From assembly GCA_946407895.1 (NCBI GenBank), contig CAMJQA010000004.1, positions 16,228 through 80,227 on the forward strand: DNA of 64,000 nt. The letters are read 5' to 3'. Shown piece after piece: positions 9,102 to 16,144 of this stretch. The notes beneath the pieces were generated by a model, which worked only from the letters and a program-made list of their open reading frames with translations, did not search any database and was not told the DNA's origin. The DNA comes from an uncultured Prevotellaceae bacterium (GTDB taxonomy: Bacteria; Bacteroidota; Bacteroidia; Bacteroidales; Bacteroidaceae). Within the stretch, counting starts at the first letter, position 1; each line of letters starts with the position of its first letter. Position numbers and translations under genes: made by a program.

Positions 9102-10223
9102 TTAGTTGAAACGAACTTGTAACTGACACATTACGGCATGACAATCGTCCTGTATAAACATTGTGCCGGGATTGTTTGCCCTGCCGGTGAGATAGGCGCT
9201 CTTATAGACATATTGTACCTGCAGGCGGCACTTCTTGTAGAACCAGTATTGCAGTCCGGCAATAGCCTTGTGCTGATCCATGCCGCGCGTGGTATTGAAG
9301 TTGAAATAGTCGTAGGAGCCTACAAACTCCAGCTGGGGACATCCCAGGGGCACAGCGCCTGTGAGATAGCCGCCCCGGCTGGTTACGTCGTCGTCATAGC
9401 CTTCGATGTATTCGCCATGAGCCTTGAAGGCCTGGCACTTATAGTCGAAGCCCAGTGTCCAGCGGTTTCGCTTATAGTTCTGTCCTTTCTGGATGGCGGG
9501 GTTATAGACGGAAGCCTGACCGTCCTCCAGAATGCTATGGCCACGGCCTATCTGGCCCGTAGCCACCAGGTTAAGTCCCGTTGCGGGACGATATTCCAGA
9601 CGGGCAATGAAATCCTTGAAGTTATTGCCGTCCTTTCGGTTGATACCCTGTCCGTTCATGACGTCCAGCTCGTAGCGGAACTTGCCATTGTCCGTCTCGC
9701 CAAAGAGAGAGAGACCGAGGTCACGGCCATACTGGACGCCCAGGAGAGGATCGCTGCCGCAACCCGTGAGGTACGTCACGCCCTCGCTGTAGACATCGAT
9801 GGCTTCCATAGAGGTGGGGGAGAGGGGGTTCTCGAGAGACAGACCGTTCTTGAACTGGCCCACCCTGACGGTAAGCGCCTTGTTGCGGGTGATGCGATAG
9901 TCTGTGTAGAATTCCTGTACGACGCTCGAGAAGTCGTGCATGAAAAGAAATGACCAGCGGTCGGTAATTTGGGCATTAGCCCAGAAGAGCACACGTTTGA
10001 GTTCAAATGTGTTGGTGCTTGCGCCATTTTGGCGGGTGAAATTGTAGCCGCCCTGTGCATAGCCGTGCAACTGGATGCGACTGGCAAGTTCCTTTACCCA
10101 TTTCCTGTCCGTGAAGGACGTGGAGTCGTTTTTCTGGGATGTTTGTCCCATGGCGGCTGTACTGCTGAATATGGCCAGTGCCACAGCCAGCGTAGCCTTT
10201 ACGAAGAATAATCTCTGTTTCAT
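9102..10223 (-). CDS. outer-membrane porin (OprO/OprP-like)
   Basis: A 373-residue protein with a signal peptide (MKQRLFFVKATLAVALAIF, cleavage near AAMGQ). A beta-barrel pattern of alternating strands follows, ending in an aromatic-terminated strand (CQLQVRFN) as expected for outer-membrane barrels. The style (RIQLHGYAQGGYNF, RWSFLFMHDFSSVV, FKNGLSLENPLSP) fits the phosphate-selective porin O/P family, which is widespread in Bacteroidetes and often not phosphate-specific. It lies between the aminotransferase (37 bp) and the sodium symporter (23 bp). The pair could form an outer- and inner-membrane uptake route for the same solute, which is inference from gene order. Confidence 0.8.
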   Translation of the reverse strand: MKQRLFFVKATLAVALAIFSSTAAMGQTSQKNDSTSFTDRKWVKELASRIQLHGYAQGGYNFTRQNGASTNTFELKRVLFWANAQITDRWSFLFMHDFSSVVQEFYTDYRITRNKALTVRVGQFKNGLSLENPLSPTSMEAIDVYSEGVTYLTGCGSDPLLGVQYGRDLGLSLFGETDNGKFRYELDVMNGQGINRKDGNNFKDFIARLEYRPATGLNLVATGQIGRGHSILEDGQASVYNPAIQKGQNYKRNRWTLGFDYKCQAFKAHGEYIEGYDDDVTSRGGYLTGAVPLGCPQLEFVGSYDYFNFNTTRGMDQHKAIAGLQYWFYKKCRLQVQYVYKSAYLTGRANNPGTMFIQDDCHAVMCQLQVRFN

Positions 10224-10259
10224 TACTGTTAATATTAAAGGTTAGTTATATAAAAGGTT

Positions 10260-11567
10260 TTATGCGTTGTTCTGGGCAAACACGGCCATCCGCTCTTCGA
10301 GCTGGGCGTATTGATGATCCTCGATGAAGGAGGTGCATACGCGCAGGCCTTCCTGGTGGGATCCTGTGGTGATGAGGCTGATGGCACTGACGCCATAGTA
10401 CATCAATTCGTGGGCGAGCTGGCCGCTGGTCATGCCCGGATAGCCGATGGTGAAGTAGAAGCCGTCGGCCACGGGCTGCTCTCCATCGCGGTCATAGACG
10501 ATATGGAAGCCGTGGCGCAGGAAGATGTCCTTCAGCCTCTTGGCCCGCTGCCCGTATACTTTAACCTCGTCTCGGAAGCGGTATTCTCCGTCGCTGGCTG
10601 CGCGGAACATCTCGGCCAGGGCGTATTGGGCTGAATGGCTGGTGCCGCTGCTTAGGGCGTAGAGCATGCGCGTGGAGAAGACCAGACCGAAGGGCAGTCC
10701 CTCGTAGCGGGCTGACAAATCGGGGTAGTGGCGATGGAACAGCTTGTCGCTGATGCACACCACGCCGATGCGCTCGCCTGCATAGCTGAAGGCCTTTGAG
10801 CCGCTGATGAGCAGCATGTAGTTGTCGGTGTAGCGGGCCACGCTGGGCTGGTAGGGAGGCTGGAACGGCTGGCTGAGGTCTTGCCGGAAGTCCATGGCGA
10901 AGTATGCCAGGTCCTCCATGATTACCGCGTCGTATTGAGTGGCGAGTTGGCCGATGATGGACAGTTCTTCCTCGGTGAGGCAGACCCACGAGGGATTGTT
11001 GGGGTTGGAATAGACAATGGCGCAGATGCGGCCCGTGCTGAGGTATTCCTCGAGCTTGCTGCGCAGTCGTTGGCCGCGATAGTCGTAAACATCGAACGTT
11101 TGGTAGCGTACGCCCTGCACCTGGAGCTGCATCTTCTGCACGGGGAAGCCCGGATCGATGAACAGCACGGTGTCCTTCCGATGGTCAGCCTGCGAGCAGG
11201 TGAGGAAGGAGGCAAACGTGCCCTGCATGGAGCCGCTGACGGGCACGCAGCCCTCGGGGGAGACGTCGACGCCTACGAAGGCCTTCACAAAGCGCGAGGC
11301 CTGCCGTTTGAGCTCGGGGTAGCCCTGTATATCGGGGTACTGCGATGCAATGCCGCCCTGTAGGGCCCGCACCTGTGCCTCCACGCCCACGCGGGCGGCT
11401 GGCAGGCCGGGTATGCCCATCTCCATCTTTATGTACTCCACGCCCGAGGCCTGCTCGGCCATGGCAGCCACCTGTTTAACCTCTCGTATGGTGGCCTTGG
11501 CAAAGTCTTGTATGCCGAGCTGGGCTATCAGCCCGTCGACGATATCTTTCCTTATAGGTGTGTCCAT
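10260..11567 (-). CDS. PLP-dependent aminotransferase (class I/II)
   Basis: A 435-residue fold-type I aminotransferase. The PLP lysine is in ISGSKAFSYAGERIG, and the cofactor-binding NPNNPSW and the Tyr/Asp region (IMEDLAYFAM) are in the expected order. It catalyses amino-group transfer between an amino acid and a 2-oxo acid. It shares the cluster with indolepyruvate oxidoreductase and aryl-CoA ligases, so an aromatic substrate is likely. The upstream omega-amidase also makes glutamine a possible donor. I prefer the ATG at 11567 over the longer frame (11597), since the longer start would fall on the promoter box at 11595-11602. It is the first gene of an aminotransferase-porin-symporter unit. 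Confidence 0.87.
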   Translation of the reverse strand: MDTPIRKDIVDGLIAQLGIQDFAKATIREVKQVAAMAEQASGVEYIKMEMGIPGLPAARVGVEAQVRALQGGIASQYPDIQGYPELKRQASRFVKAFVGVDVSPEGCVPVSGSMQGTFASFLTCSQADHRKDTVLFIDPGFPVQKMQLQVQGVRYQTFDVYDYRGQRLRSKLEEYLSTGRICAIVYSNPNNPSWVCLTEEELSIIGQLATQYDAVIMEDLAYFAMDFRQDLSQPFQPPYQPSVARYTDNYMLLISGSKAFSYAGERIGVVCISDKLFHRHYPDLSARYEGLPFGLVFSTRMLYALSSGTSHSAQYALAEMFRAASDGEYRFRDEVKVYGQRAKRLKDIFLRHGFHIVYDRDGEQPVADGFYFTIGYPGMTSGQLAHELMYYGVSAISLITTGSHQEGLRVCTSFIEDHQYAQLEERMAVFAQNNA

Positions 11568-11594
11568 AACTTTCTTTTTGTCAGAAACCGGGCG

Positions 11595-11602
11595 CAAAGA
11601 TA
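11595..11602 (-). promoter_or_regulatory. TAnnTTTG promoter of the aminotransferase unit
   Basis: Minus-strand TATCTTTG is a perfect -7 box 28 nt before the chosen ATG. It immediately follows a terminator, so the unit starts here. Confidence 0.7.
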
Positions 11603-11617
11603 AACATTATAATGCAG

Positions 11618-11664
11618 AAAACCGCACGAAAGCGTGAATTTGTTAGCCTTCGTGCGGTTTTTTT
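11618..11664. terminator. terminator hairpin, closing the ior unit
   Basis: AAAACCGCACGAA (11618-11630) pairs with TTCGTGCGGTTTT (11649-11661). T-runs flank both sides, so it can act in either direction. It separates the omega-amidase-ior unit from the aminotransferase promoter. Confidence 0.75.
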
Positions 11665-11759
11665 CTCCGGGCAGCCCGTATCGGCCGTCTCCGTGCCGCC
11701 GCCGGGGCCTGTTCCATGCCGGGAGTGGTCCCGCCGCCATCGCCTTATTTATTGCAGTC

Positions 11760-12078
11760 CGTGTAACGGGTATTGATCGGAGTCAAAAGCTTCTCGCAGA
11801 CGCGTAACGGGGTATTGATCGGAGTCAAAAGCTTCTCGCAGACGTGTAACGGGGTATTGATCGGAGTCAAAATCTTCTCGCAGACGTGTAACGGGGTATT
11901 GATCGGAGTCAAAAGCTTCTCGCAGACGTGTAACGGGTATTGATCGGAGTCAAAAGCTTCTCGCAATCGTGTAACGGGGATTGATCGGAGTCAAAAGCTT
12001 CTCGCAATCGTGTAACGGGGTATTGATCGGAGTCAAAAGCTTCTCGCAATCGTGTAACGGGGATTGATCGCGATCAAT
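11760..12078. repeat. 42-bp tandem repeat array, about 7.5 units
   Basis: Units start with CGTGTAACGGGG or a close variant at 11760, 11801, 11843, 11885, 11927, 11968, 12009 and 12051, giving periods of 41 or 42. Each unit carries ATTGATCGGAGTCAA and then AAGCTTCTCGCA. Units differ by single G or T losses, so no reading frame survives the whole array. The last unit ends in a perfect 16-bp palindrome, ATTGATCGCGATCAAT (12063-12078). The array lies downstream of iorB and upstream of the terminator at 11618. Function unknown. Confidence 0.95.
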
Positions 12079-12160
12079 GTCATTCCAATTTTAACATTTC
12101 AACAAAAAAACACACGCCCAAGCCCCGCCCATTTGCTTGCCCCGCCCCCAATCCCTCTCC

Positions 12161-12439
12161 TCAGAAGGGAGGGGGAATGCTGGCGCCCTTCTTCTCCCGT
12201 CTTCTCGGGAGGGGCTGGGGACGGGCTTTTGGGGACGGGCTTTTCCGTACGCTTAGAATTGTCCCGGGCCGCCCGGGATAGGGGTGTAGTTCGGTCCCCC
12301 GCTCTGTGCCAGCATCCTGCATGGCTGCAGCCTGACGATCCGCATGGCGGGCTCCGGCCGTCGCCGCCGTCATCATCGCGAGCAGCAGCGCCGTGGCCGC
12401 CCGCCTCGCATAGTCTCTGATTAATGTCTTTCTTCTCAT
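12161..12439 (-). CDS. possible small secreted protein (weak)
   Basis: A 92-residue frame with a convincing export signal (MRRKTLIRDYARRAATALLL, then AMMTAATAGA), followed by a short polar tail of about 60 residues with no recognisable domain. The last 30 codons are Pro/Arg/Lys-rich and run over GC-rich repetitive DNA, including a perfect 14-bp tandem duplication (GGGGACGGGCTTTT at 12217-12230 and 12231-12244). The signal peptide may therefore belong to a shortened or decayed gene. It lies 91 bp after the iorB stop and could be read on the same transcript. Unrecognised, and it may not be a gene. Confidence 0.35.
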   Translation of the reverse strand: MRRKTLIRDYARRAATALLLAMMTAATAGARHADRQAAAMQDAGTERGTELHPYPGRPGTILSVRKSPSPKARPQPLPRRREKKGASIPPPF

Positions 12440-12481
12440 AATGCTATGAATTAAAAAGGATAAACAGGAGGGGGATTGCTC

Positions 12482-12502
12482 CTATACATTATTATATATA
12501 TA
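12482..12502 (+). repeat. copy of an AT-rich 21-bp interspersed repeat
   Basis: The sequence begins CTATACATTATTATATA and is identical over 21 bp to the reverse complement of 35130-35150, the start of the TolC gene. Related versions are at 24586-24609 and 32057-32076. Here it lies just after iorB and is followed by a run of seven G. Confidence 0.8.
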
Positions 12503-12530
12503 GGGGGGGCAGGTTCTTCCCGGCGCGGGG

Positions 12531-13103
12531 CTAGCCCTGTGCGGCGCGTCCGAGGGCGAGGGCCTTGATGTTGGCCTCCACGACGGCCTCGCCCTTGCGG
12601 CCGAAGATGCGGCGGATGGCGTCTTCCAGCTTGTGGTACTCGAGGCCCAGGGCCTTCTGGGCTGCGCCGAGCAGGATGATGTTGGCCGAGCGGGGCACGC
12701 CGTTGTCCTTGGCCATCTGTTCGATGTCGATGGCAACCAGGTGGCTTATTTCGGAGAGCTCGGCGCGGATATCTTCGATTGCCGGATAGTTGGGGATGTT
12801 TATGAAGGGTGCGCTGGAGGTTATAATCCATCCGTCGCGCTTCAGGTAGGGCAGGTAGCGCAGGGCCTCCATGGGCTCCATGCTGATGATGACGTCGGCG
12901 CCGCCCAGGGCGATCAGGTCGCTGGCGATGGGCTCGCTGCTCAGGCGCAGGTTGGACTGTACGTCGCCTCCGCGCTGGCTCATGCCGTGCACCTCGGCCT
13001 GCTTGATGTATAGGTTCTCGTTCATGGCGGCCTCGCCAATCACGGTGGCGATTGAGAGGATGCCTTGGCCTCCCACGCCGCAAAGTATAATGTCGGTCTT
13101 CAT
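12531..13103 (-). CDS. iorB: indolepyruvate ferredoxin oxidoreductase, beta subunit
   Basis: A 190-residue protein starting MKTDIILCGVGGQGILSIAT, the glycine-rich signature of the gamma-type domain of 2-oxoacid:ferredoxin oxidoreductases. VHGMSQRGGDVQSNLR is the other conserved block. With IorA it interconverts arylpyruvates (indolepyruvate, phenylpyruvate) plus CoA with aryl-acetyl-CoA, CO2 and reduced ferredoxin. The length is normal for IorB. It starts 40 bp after the iorA stop. That gap holds a short direct repeat (ATTCATAATT twice) and no other signal. Confidence 0.93.
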   Translation of the reverse strand: MKTDIILCGVGGQGILSIATVIGEAAMNENLYIKQAEVHGMSQRGGDVQSNLRLSSEPIASDLIALGGADVIISMEPMEALRYLPYLKRDGWIITSSAPFINIPNYPAIEDIRAELSEISHLVAIDIEQMAKDNGVPRSANIILLGAAQKALGLEYHKLEDAIRRIFGRKGEAVVEANIKALALGRAAQG

Positions 13104-13143
13104 AGGGAATTCATAATTCTTGATTCATAATTTGCTGCGGGCG

Positions 13144-14754
13144 TCAGGCGTTCGCGGCTTCCTTCTGCTTCTCCCTGAGGTGTCTGCGCAGGGTCTGTAT
13201 GCACTCTCGGCGCGGGATGATTACCGAGACGCCTTCGTACTCGATCTCCTCGCGCAGGATGCGGGTGATCTCCTCCATGTTCTTCGGCAGCGGCACTACA
13301 ACGCGCACATGCTCTGGTTCTACGCCCAGTCCCAGGCAGATGGCCTCGAACTTGTTCGTGCCTGCCGAGTCCTGTCCGCCGGTCATGGCCGTGGTGAGGT
13401 TGTCGCTGATGATAATCGTGATGGGGGAGTGGTCGTTTACTGCATCCAGCAGGCCGGTCATGCCCGAATGGGTGAACGTGGAGTCGCCGATGACGGCTAT
13501 GGCCGGACGAAGGCCTGCATCGGCTGCTCCCTTGGCCATGGTGATGCTGGCGCCCATGTCCACGCAGCTGGCAATGCTCTGGAAGGGCGGCAGGGCCCCC
13601 AGCGTGTAGCATCCGATGTCGCCGAAGATGCGGGCACCCGGGTACTGGGCGGCTACCTCGTTCAGTGCAGTATAGACATCCCTGTGCCCGCACCCGGGAC
13701 AGAGCTGTGGGGGCCGCGGGGCCAGGTTCTTGGCCGTGCCGTAGGCCTGCTCCTGCCGACGCCCGAAGGCTGCCGCCACATTGTCCGGCGTGAGCTCGCC
13801 CGTGCGGGGCAGATGGCCAGTGAGGCGTCCCTGGACGGGATAGTCGCGCCCGACCAGACCCTTAACCTCCTGCTCCACCACGGGCTGGCCGTCCTCCACG
13901 ACCATGATGGCTTGGCACGTCTGTGCAAGGAGCCTCACCTGCTCCTGCGGCAGGGGATATTGCGATATCTTGAGCACGCTGACGTCGTGGGGCGCACATT
14001 CGCGCACATAATTATATCCGATGCCGCAGGCGATGATGCCCAGCCGCGGCTGGCCGTCCTGCTCCAGGCGGTTGAAGGACGATTCGGCTGCCGACTGCTC
14101 CAACTGAGGCTGTTTGTCGATGAGTGCGGCATACTGGCGGCGCGCAATGGCCGGCAGCAGCACCCAGTTCTTGCCCTCGGCGGGGTGGAGGGGATTCACG
14201 GGGCTTGCCTCCGTGCTGACCTGCACCGAGGCGCGCGAATGGGCCAGGCGCGTTACTACACGCAGCAGCACGGGCAGTCCGGTCTGCTCGGAAAGTTGGA
14301 AGGCCAGCCGCGTCATGTCGTAGGCCTCCTGTTGATCCGATGGCTCCAGCACGGGCACCATGGCGAAGCGTCCGTAGAAGCGCGAGTCCTGCTCGTTCTG
14401 CGAGGAGTGCATCGAGGGGTCGTCGGCTGCCACTACAACGAGCCCGCCGCCTACTCCGGTGATGGCAGCGTTGACGAAAGCGTCGGCGCAGACGTTCATG
14501 CCCACGTGCTTCATGCACACCAGGGCGCGGCGGCCGGCATAGCTCATGCCCAGGGCGGCCTCCATGGCCGTCTTCTCGTTTGTGCACCAGCGGCTGTGTA
14601 TGCCTCGTTCCTGCGAGAGGGGGTTCTGCTGTATGTACTCGGTGATTTCGGTTGAGGGCGTGCCCGGATAGGCATATACGCCCGAGAGCCCTGCGTGGAG
14701 GGCTCCCAGTGCGATGGCTTCGTCGCCCAATAGGAATTTCTTCTCCGTATTCAT
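13144..14754 (-). CDS. iorA: indolepyruvate ferredoxin oxidoreductase, alpha subunit
   Basis: A 536-residue catalytic subunit. The N-terminal domain (GDEAIALGALHAGLSGVYAY, PGTPSTEI) is the pyrimidine-type domain. The thiamine diphosphate domain includes CPGCGHRD, GDIGCYTLGALPP and the cofactor loop GDSTFTHSGMTGLLDAVND. It oxidatively decarboxylates arylpyruvates, or carboxylates aryl-acetyl-CoA in reverse. The protein ends soon after the TPP domain (REKQKEAANA), and no C-terminal two-cluster ferredoxin domain with CxxCxxCxxxC motifs is present, unlike archaeal IorA. The cysteine pair in CPGCGHRD is not such a cluster. It is preceded at 28 bp by the omega-amidase gene and followed by iorB. Confidence 0.93.
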   Translation of the reverse strand: MNTEKKFLLGDEAIALGALHAGLSGVYAYPGTPSTEITEYIQQNPLSQERGIHSRWCTNEKTAMEAALGMSYAGRRALVCMKHVGMNVCADAFVNAAITGVGGGLVVVAADDPSMHSSQNEQDSRFYGRFAMVPVLEPSDQQEAYDMTRLAFQLSEQTGLPVLLRVVTRLAHSRASVQVSTEASPVNPLHPAEGKNWVLLPAIARRQYAALIDKQPQLEQSAAESSFNRLEQDGQPRLGIIACGIGYNYVRECAPHDVSVLKISQYPLPQEQVRLLAQTCQAIMVVEDGQPVVEQEVKGLVGRDYPVQGRLTGHLPRTGELTPDNVAAAFGRRQEQAYGTAKNLAPRPPQLCPGCGHRDVYTALNEVAAQYPGARIFGDIGCYTLGALPPFQSIASCVDMGASITMAKGAADAGLRPAIAVIGDSTFTHSGMTGLLDAVNDHSPITIIISDNLTTAMTGGQDSAGTNKFEAICLGLGVEPEHVRVVVPLPKNMEEITRILREEIEYEGVSVIIPRRECIQTLRRHLREKQKEAANA

Positions 14755-14781
14755 ATTTATGATATAGGTATTTTGTTGTTT

Positions 14782-15525
14782 CTAATCGTTGCTGAGGACG
14801 GGGAACTTGCGGCGGAACTCCCGCAGGGCCTCTATGTCGATGTCGGCCGATGCGCAGTCTTCGTGGCCCGGCTTGCAGGCCGCCAGCTCGTGCCCGTAGG
14901 GGTGGATGATGGCCGAGTCGCCGCTGTAGTGGCACTGCGGGTCGCTGCCCACGCGGTTTGCGCCGGCCACGTAGCACTGGTTCTCAATGGCGCGGGCCCT
15001 GAGCAGCGTTTGCCAGGCCAGGCGGCGCTTGGTTGGCCAGTTTGCCACGTAGAGGATGGCGTCGTAGTCGCCGCGGCACGCGCTCCACTGCGGGAAGCGC
15101 AGGTCGAAGCACGTCATGAGCAGGAACCTTGCGCCGCGGAAGGGGACAACTACGCGCTCCCGTCCCGGCGTGTAGGCGCGGTCCTCGCCGCCGTACTGGA
15201 AGAGGTGGCGCTTGTCGTAGGCGGACACGCTGCCGTCGGGTTGCACGAAGAAGAACCGGTTGTAGAAACGTCCGTCCTCCTCCACCGCCACGCTGCCGGC
15301 CACGGCGGCGTCCATGCGGCGAGCCTTCTGGCGCATCCACTGGAGCGCAGGCCCGTCCACGGGCTGTGCCACACACTCGGGCTCGGTGCAGAAGCCTGTG
15401 GGGAACATTTCCGTGAGCACGCACACGTCGCAAGGGGCCAGCCGGTCCACGAGGCTGTCCAGGTGGGCCATGCTCTCCTGCGGCTTCATCCAGGCAATGT
15501 CGTGCTGTAGTACGGTTATCCTCAT
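14782..15525 (-). CDS. omega-amidase (Nit2/YafV-type nitrilase family)
   Basis: A 247-residue carbon-nitrogen hydrolase. The Glu-Lys-Cys triad is visible: E in CVLTEMFPTGF, K in YDKRHLF, and C in LMTCFDLRFP. This branch hydrolyses 2-oxoglutaramate and oxosuccinamate, the unstable products of glutamine or asparagine transamination, to 2-oxo acid plus ammonia. Next to IorAB and an aminotransferase cluster, that would pull glutamine-dependent transamination of arylpyruvates forward (inference). I chose the ATG at 15525 because the longer frame to 15555 begins inside the promoter box at 15553-15560. It is the first gene of the amidase-iorA-iorB unit. Confidence 0.86.
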   Translation of the reverse strand: MRITVLQHDIAWMKPQESMAHLDSLVDRLAPCDVCVLTEMFPTGFCTEPECVAQPVDGPALQWMRQKARRMDAAVAGSVAVEEDGRFYNRFFFVQPDGSVSAYDKRHLFQYGGEDRAYTPGRERVVVPFRGARFLLMTCFDLRFPQWSACRGDYDAILYVANWPTKRRLAWQTLLRARAIENQCYVAGANRVGSDPQCHYSGDSAIIHPYGHELAACKPGHEDCASADIDIEALREFRRKFPVLSND

Positions 15526-15552
15526 TGCTTCTCTTTTTTGTGATAGCAAGTG

Positions 15553-15560
15553 CAAAGTTA
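15553..15560 (-). promoter_or_regulatory. TAnnTTTG promoter of the amidase-ior unit
   Basis: Minus-strand TAACTTTG lies 28 nt before the amidase ATG and divergently from the + strand promoter at 15665-15696. Confidence 0.65.
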
Positions 15561-15664
15561 CGAATAAATTTCAATACCGCGTTGCTTTTTGCAGCATTTT
15601 TTATGTGATTTTATCCCGTTGCATGTCATTTTGTTGCCGAAAGGGGCAAAAAACGTCCCGATTG

Positions 15665-15696
15665 TTTGGCCGTTTCGCCCCTGATTCGTAATTTTG
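15665..15696 (+). promoter_or_regulatory. promoter of a candidate small RNA
   Basis: TTTG at 15665-15668 and TAATTTTG at 15689-15696, separated by 20 nt. This is the full two-part Bacteroidetes promoter pattern, and it points into a stretch with no gene. Confidence 0.7.
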
Positions 15697-15701
15697 TAGC
15701 G

Positions 15702-15807
15702 CGAACAGGTAGAAGACCCTACGCCAACTATATACACGTTGACTACAGGCTAACAATATGAATAACAAAGCGTAAATAAGCAGTCGGTCATGGCTGCTTA
15801 TTTTCTT
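15702..15807 (+). ncRNA. candidate small RNA (about 105 nt)
   Basis: A good promoter (15665-15696) is followed within about 110 nt by a terminator-like hairpin with a perfect 10-bp stem: AAATAAGCAG at 15774-15783 pairs with CTGCTTATTT at 15794-15803, then TCTT. The only frame inside is a five-codon one (ATG at 15758, peptide MNNKA, TAA at 15773-15775) that ends on the first stem base, so a leader-peptide reading is possible but no gene follows on this strand. The start site is estimated from the -7 box. I do not recognise it as 6S, 4.5S or tmRNA. It is divergent from the omega-amidase gene. Confidence 0.5.
15774..15807 (+). terminator. terminator of the candidate small RNA
   Basis: Perfect 10-bp inverted repeat with a 10-nt loop, whose 3' arm ends in T-rich sequence. 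It is the 3' boundary used for the small RNA call. Confidence 0.65.
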
Positions 15808-15904
15808 GGGCTGTCCTGTCCTTGTCTGCAGGTCCTGACAAGGCAAAAGGGGTGAAAGGCCTATACGGATGGTATATGGGCTTTGTACATAAGCGAAAGA
15901 TGCG

Positions 15905-16048
15905 TTAAGCCGGATGGAATGCCGTCTCCTGTCGCTTTATGAGGCCTTGCCGGAATGCGCTGGCGATGAGGGAAGTGGCGGGGCGTCCGCCCATAATCCA
16001 CGAATGGCCTCCCGCGCAGGGGTCCCGTGCCAGCAGTCCTCTCCTCAT
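15905..16048 (-). CDS. possible 47-residue peptide (weak)
   Basis: A short minus-strand frame, beginning MRRGLLARDPCAGGHSWIMG and ending RQETAFHPA, in the 334-base stretch (15811-16144) after the dsbD stop. It lies 97 bp downstream of dsbD and could be on its transcript. No signal peptide, domain or ribosome-binding site supports it. The rest of the stretch, including a GGTGGGCT-type direct repeat around 16080-16105, holds nothing else that I can recognise. Confidence 0.2.
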   Translation of the reverse strand: MRRGLLARDPCAGGHSWIMGGRPATSLIASAFRQGLIKRQETAFHPA

Positions 16049-16144
16049 TACGTTGGTGAAGCCCGAACGGGCAGAGTGTGGGCTGGTGGGCTGGTGGGCC
16101 CGTGGGTCTGGTGTGTCTGGCGAGTCTGTGGGGGCCTGCCCTCC

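Noticed and set aside
11745..11966. 73-codon frame with repeated HVCEKLLTPINTPL
   Set aside because: It only translates the 42-bp tandem array. Unit lengths of 41 bp break the frame in the rest of the array, so the repeat is not maintained as protein.
11760..12078. CRISPR array
   Set aside because: The units are contiguous, with no variable spacers and no cas genes nearby.
13120..14655. 511-codon open frame on the + strand
   Set aside because: Antisense to iorA, whose TPP and CPGCGH motifs are unmistakable.
15601..15846. 81-codon minus-strand frame over the candidate small RNA
   Set aside because: No start signal, mixed composition, and it crosses both a promoter and a terminator of the other strand.
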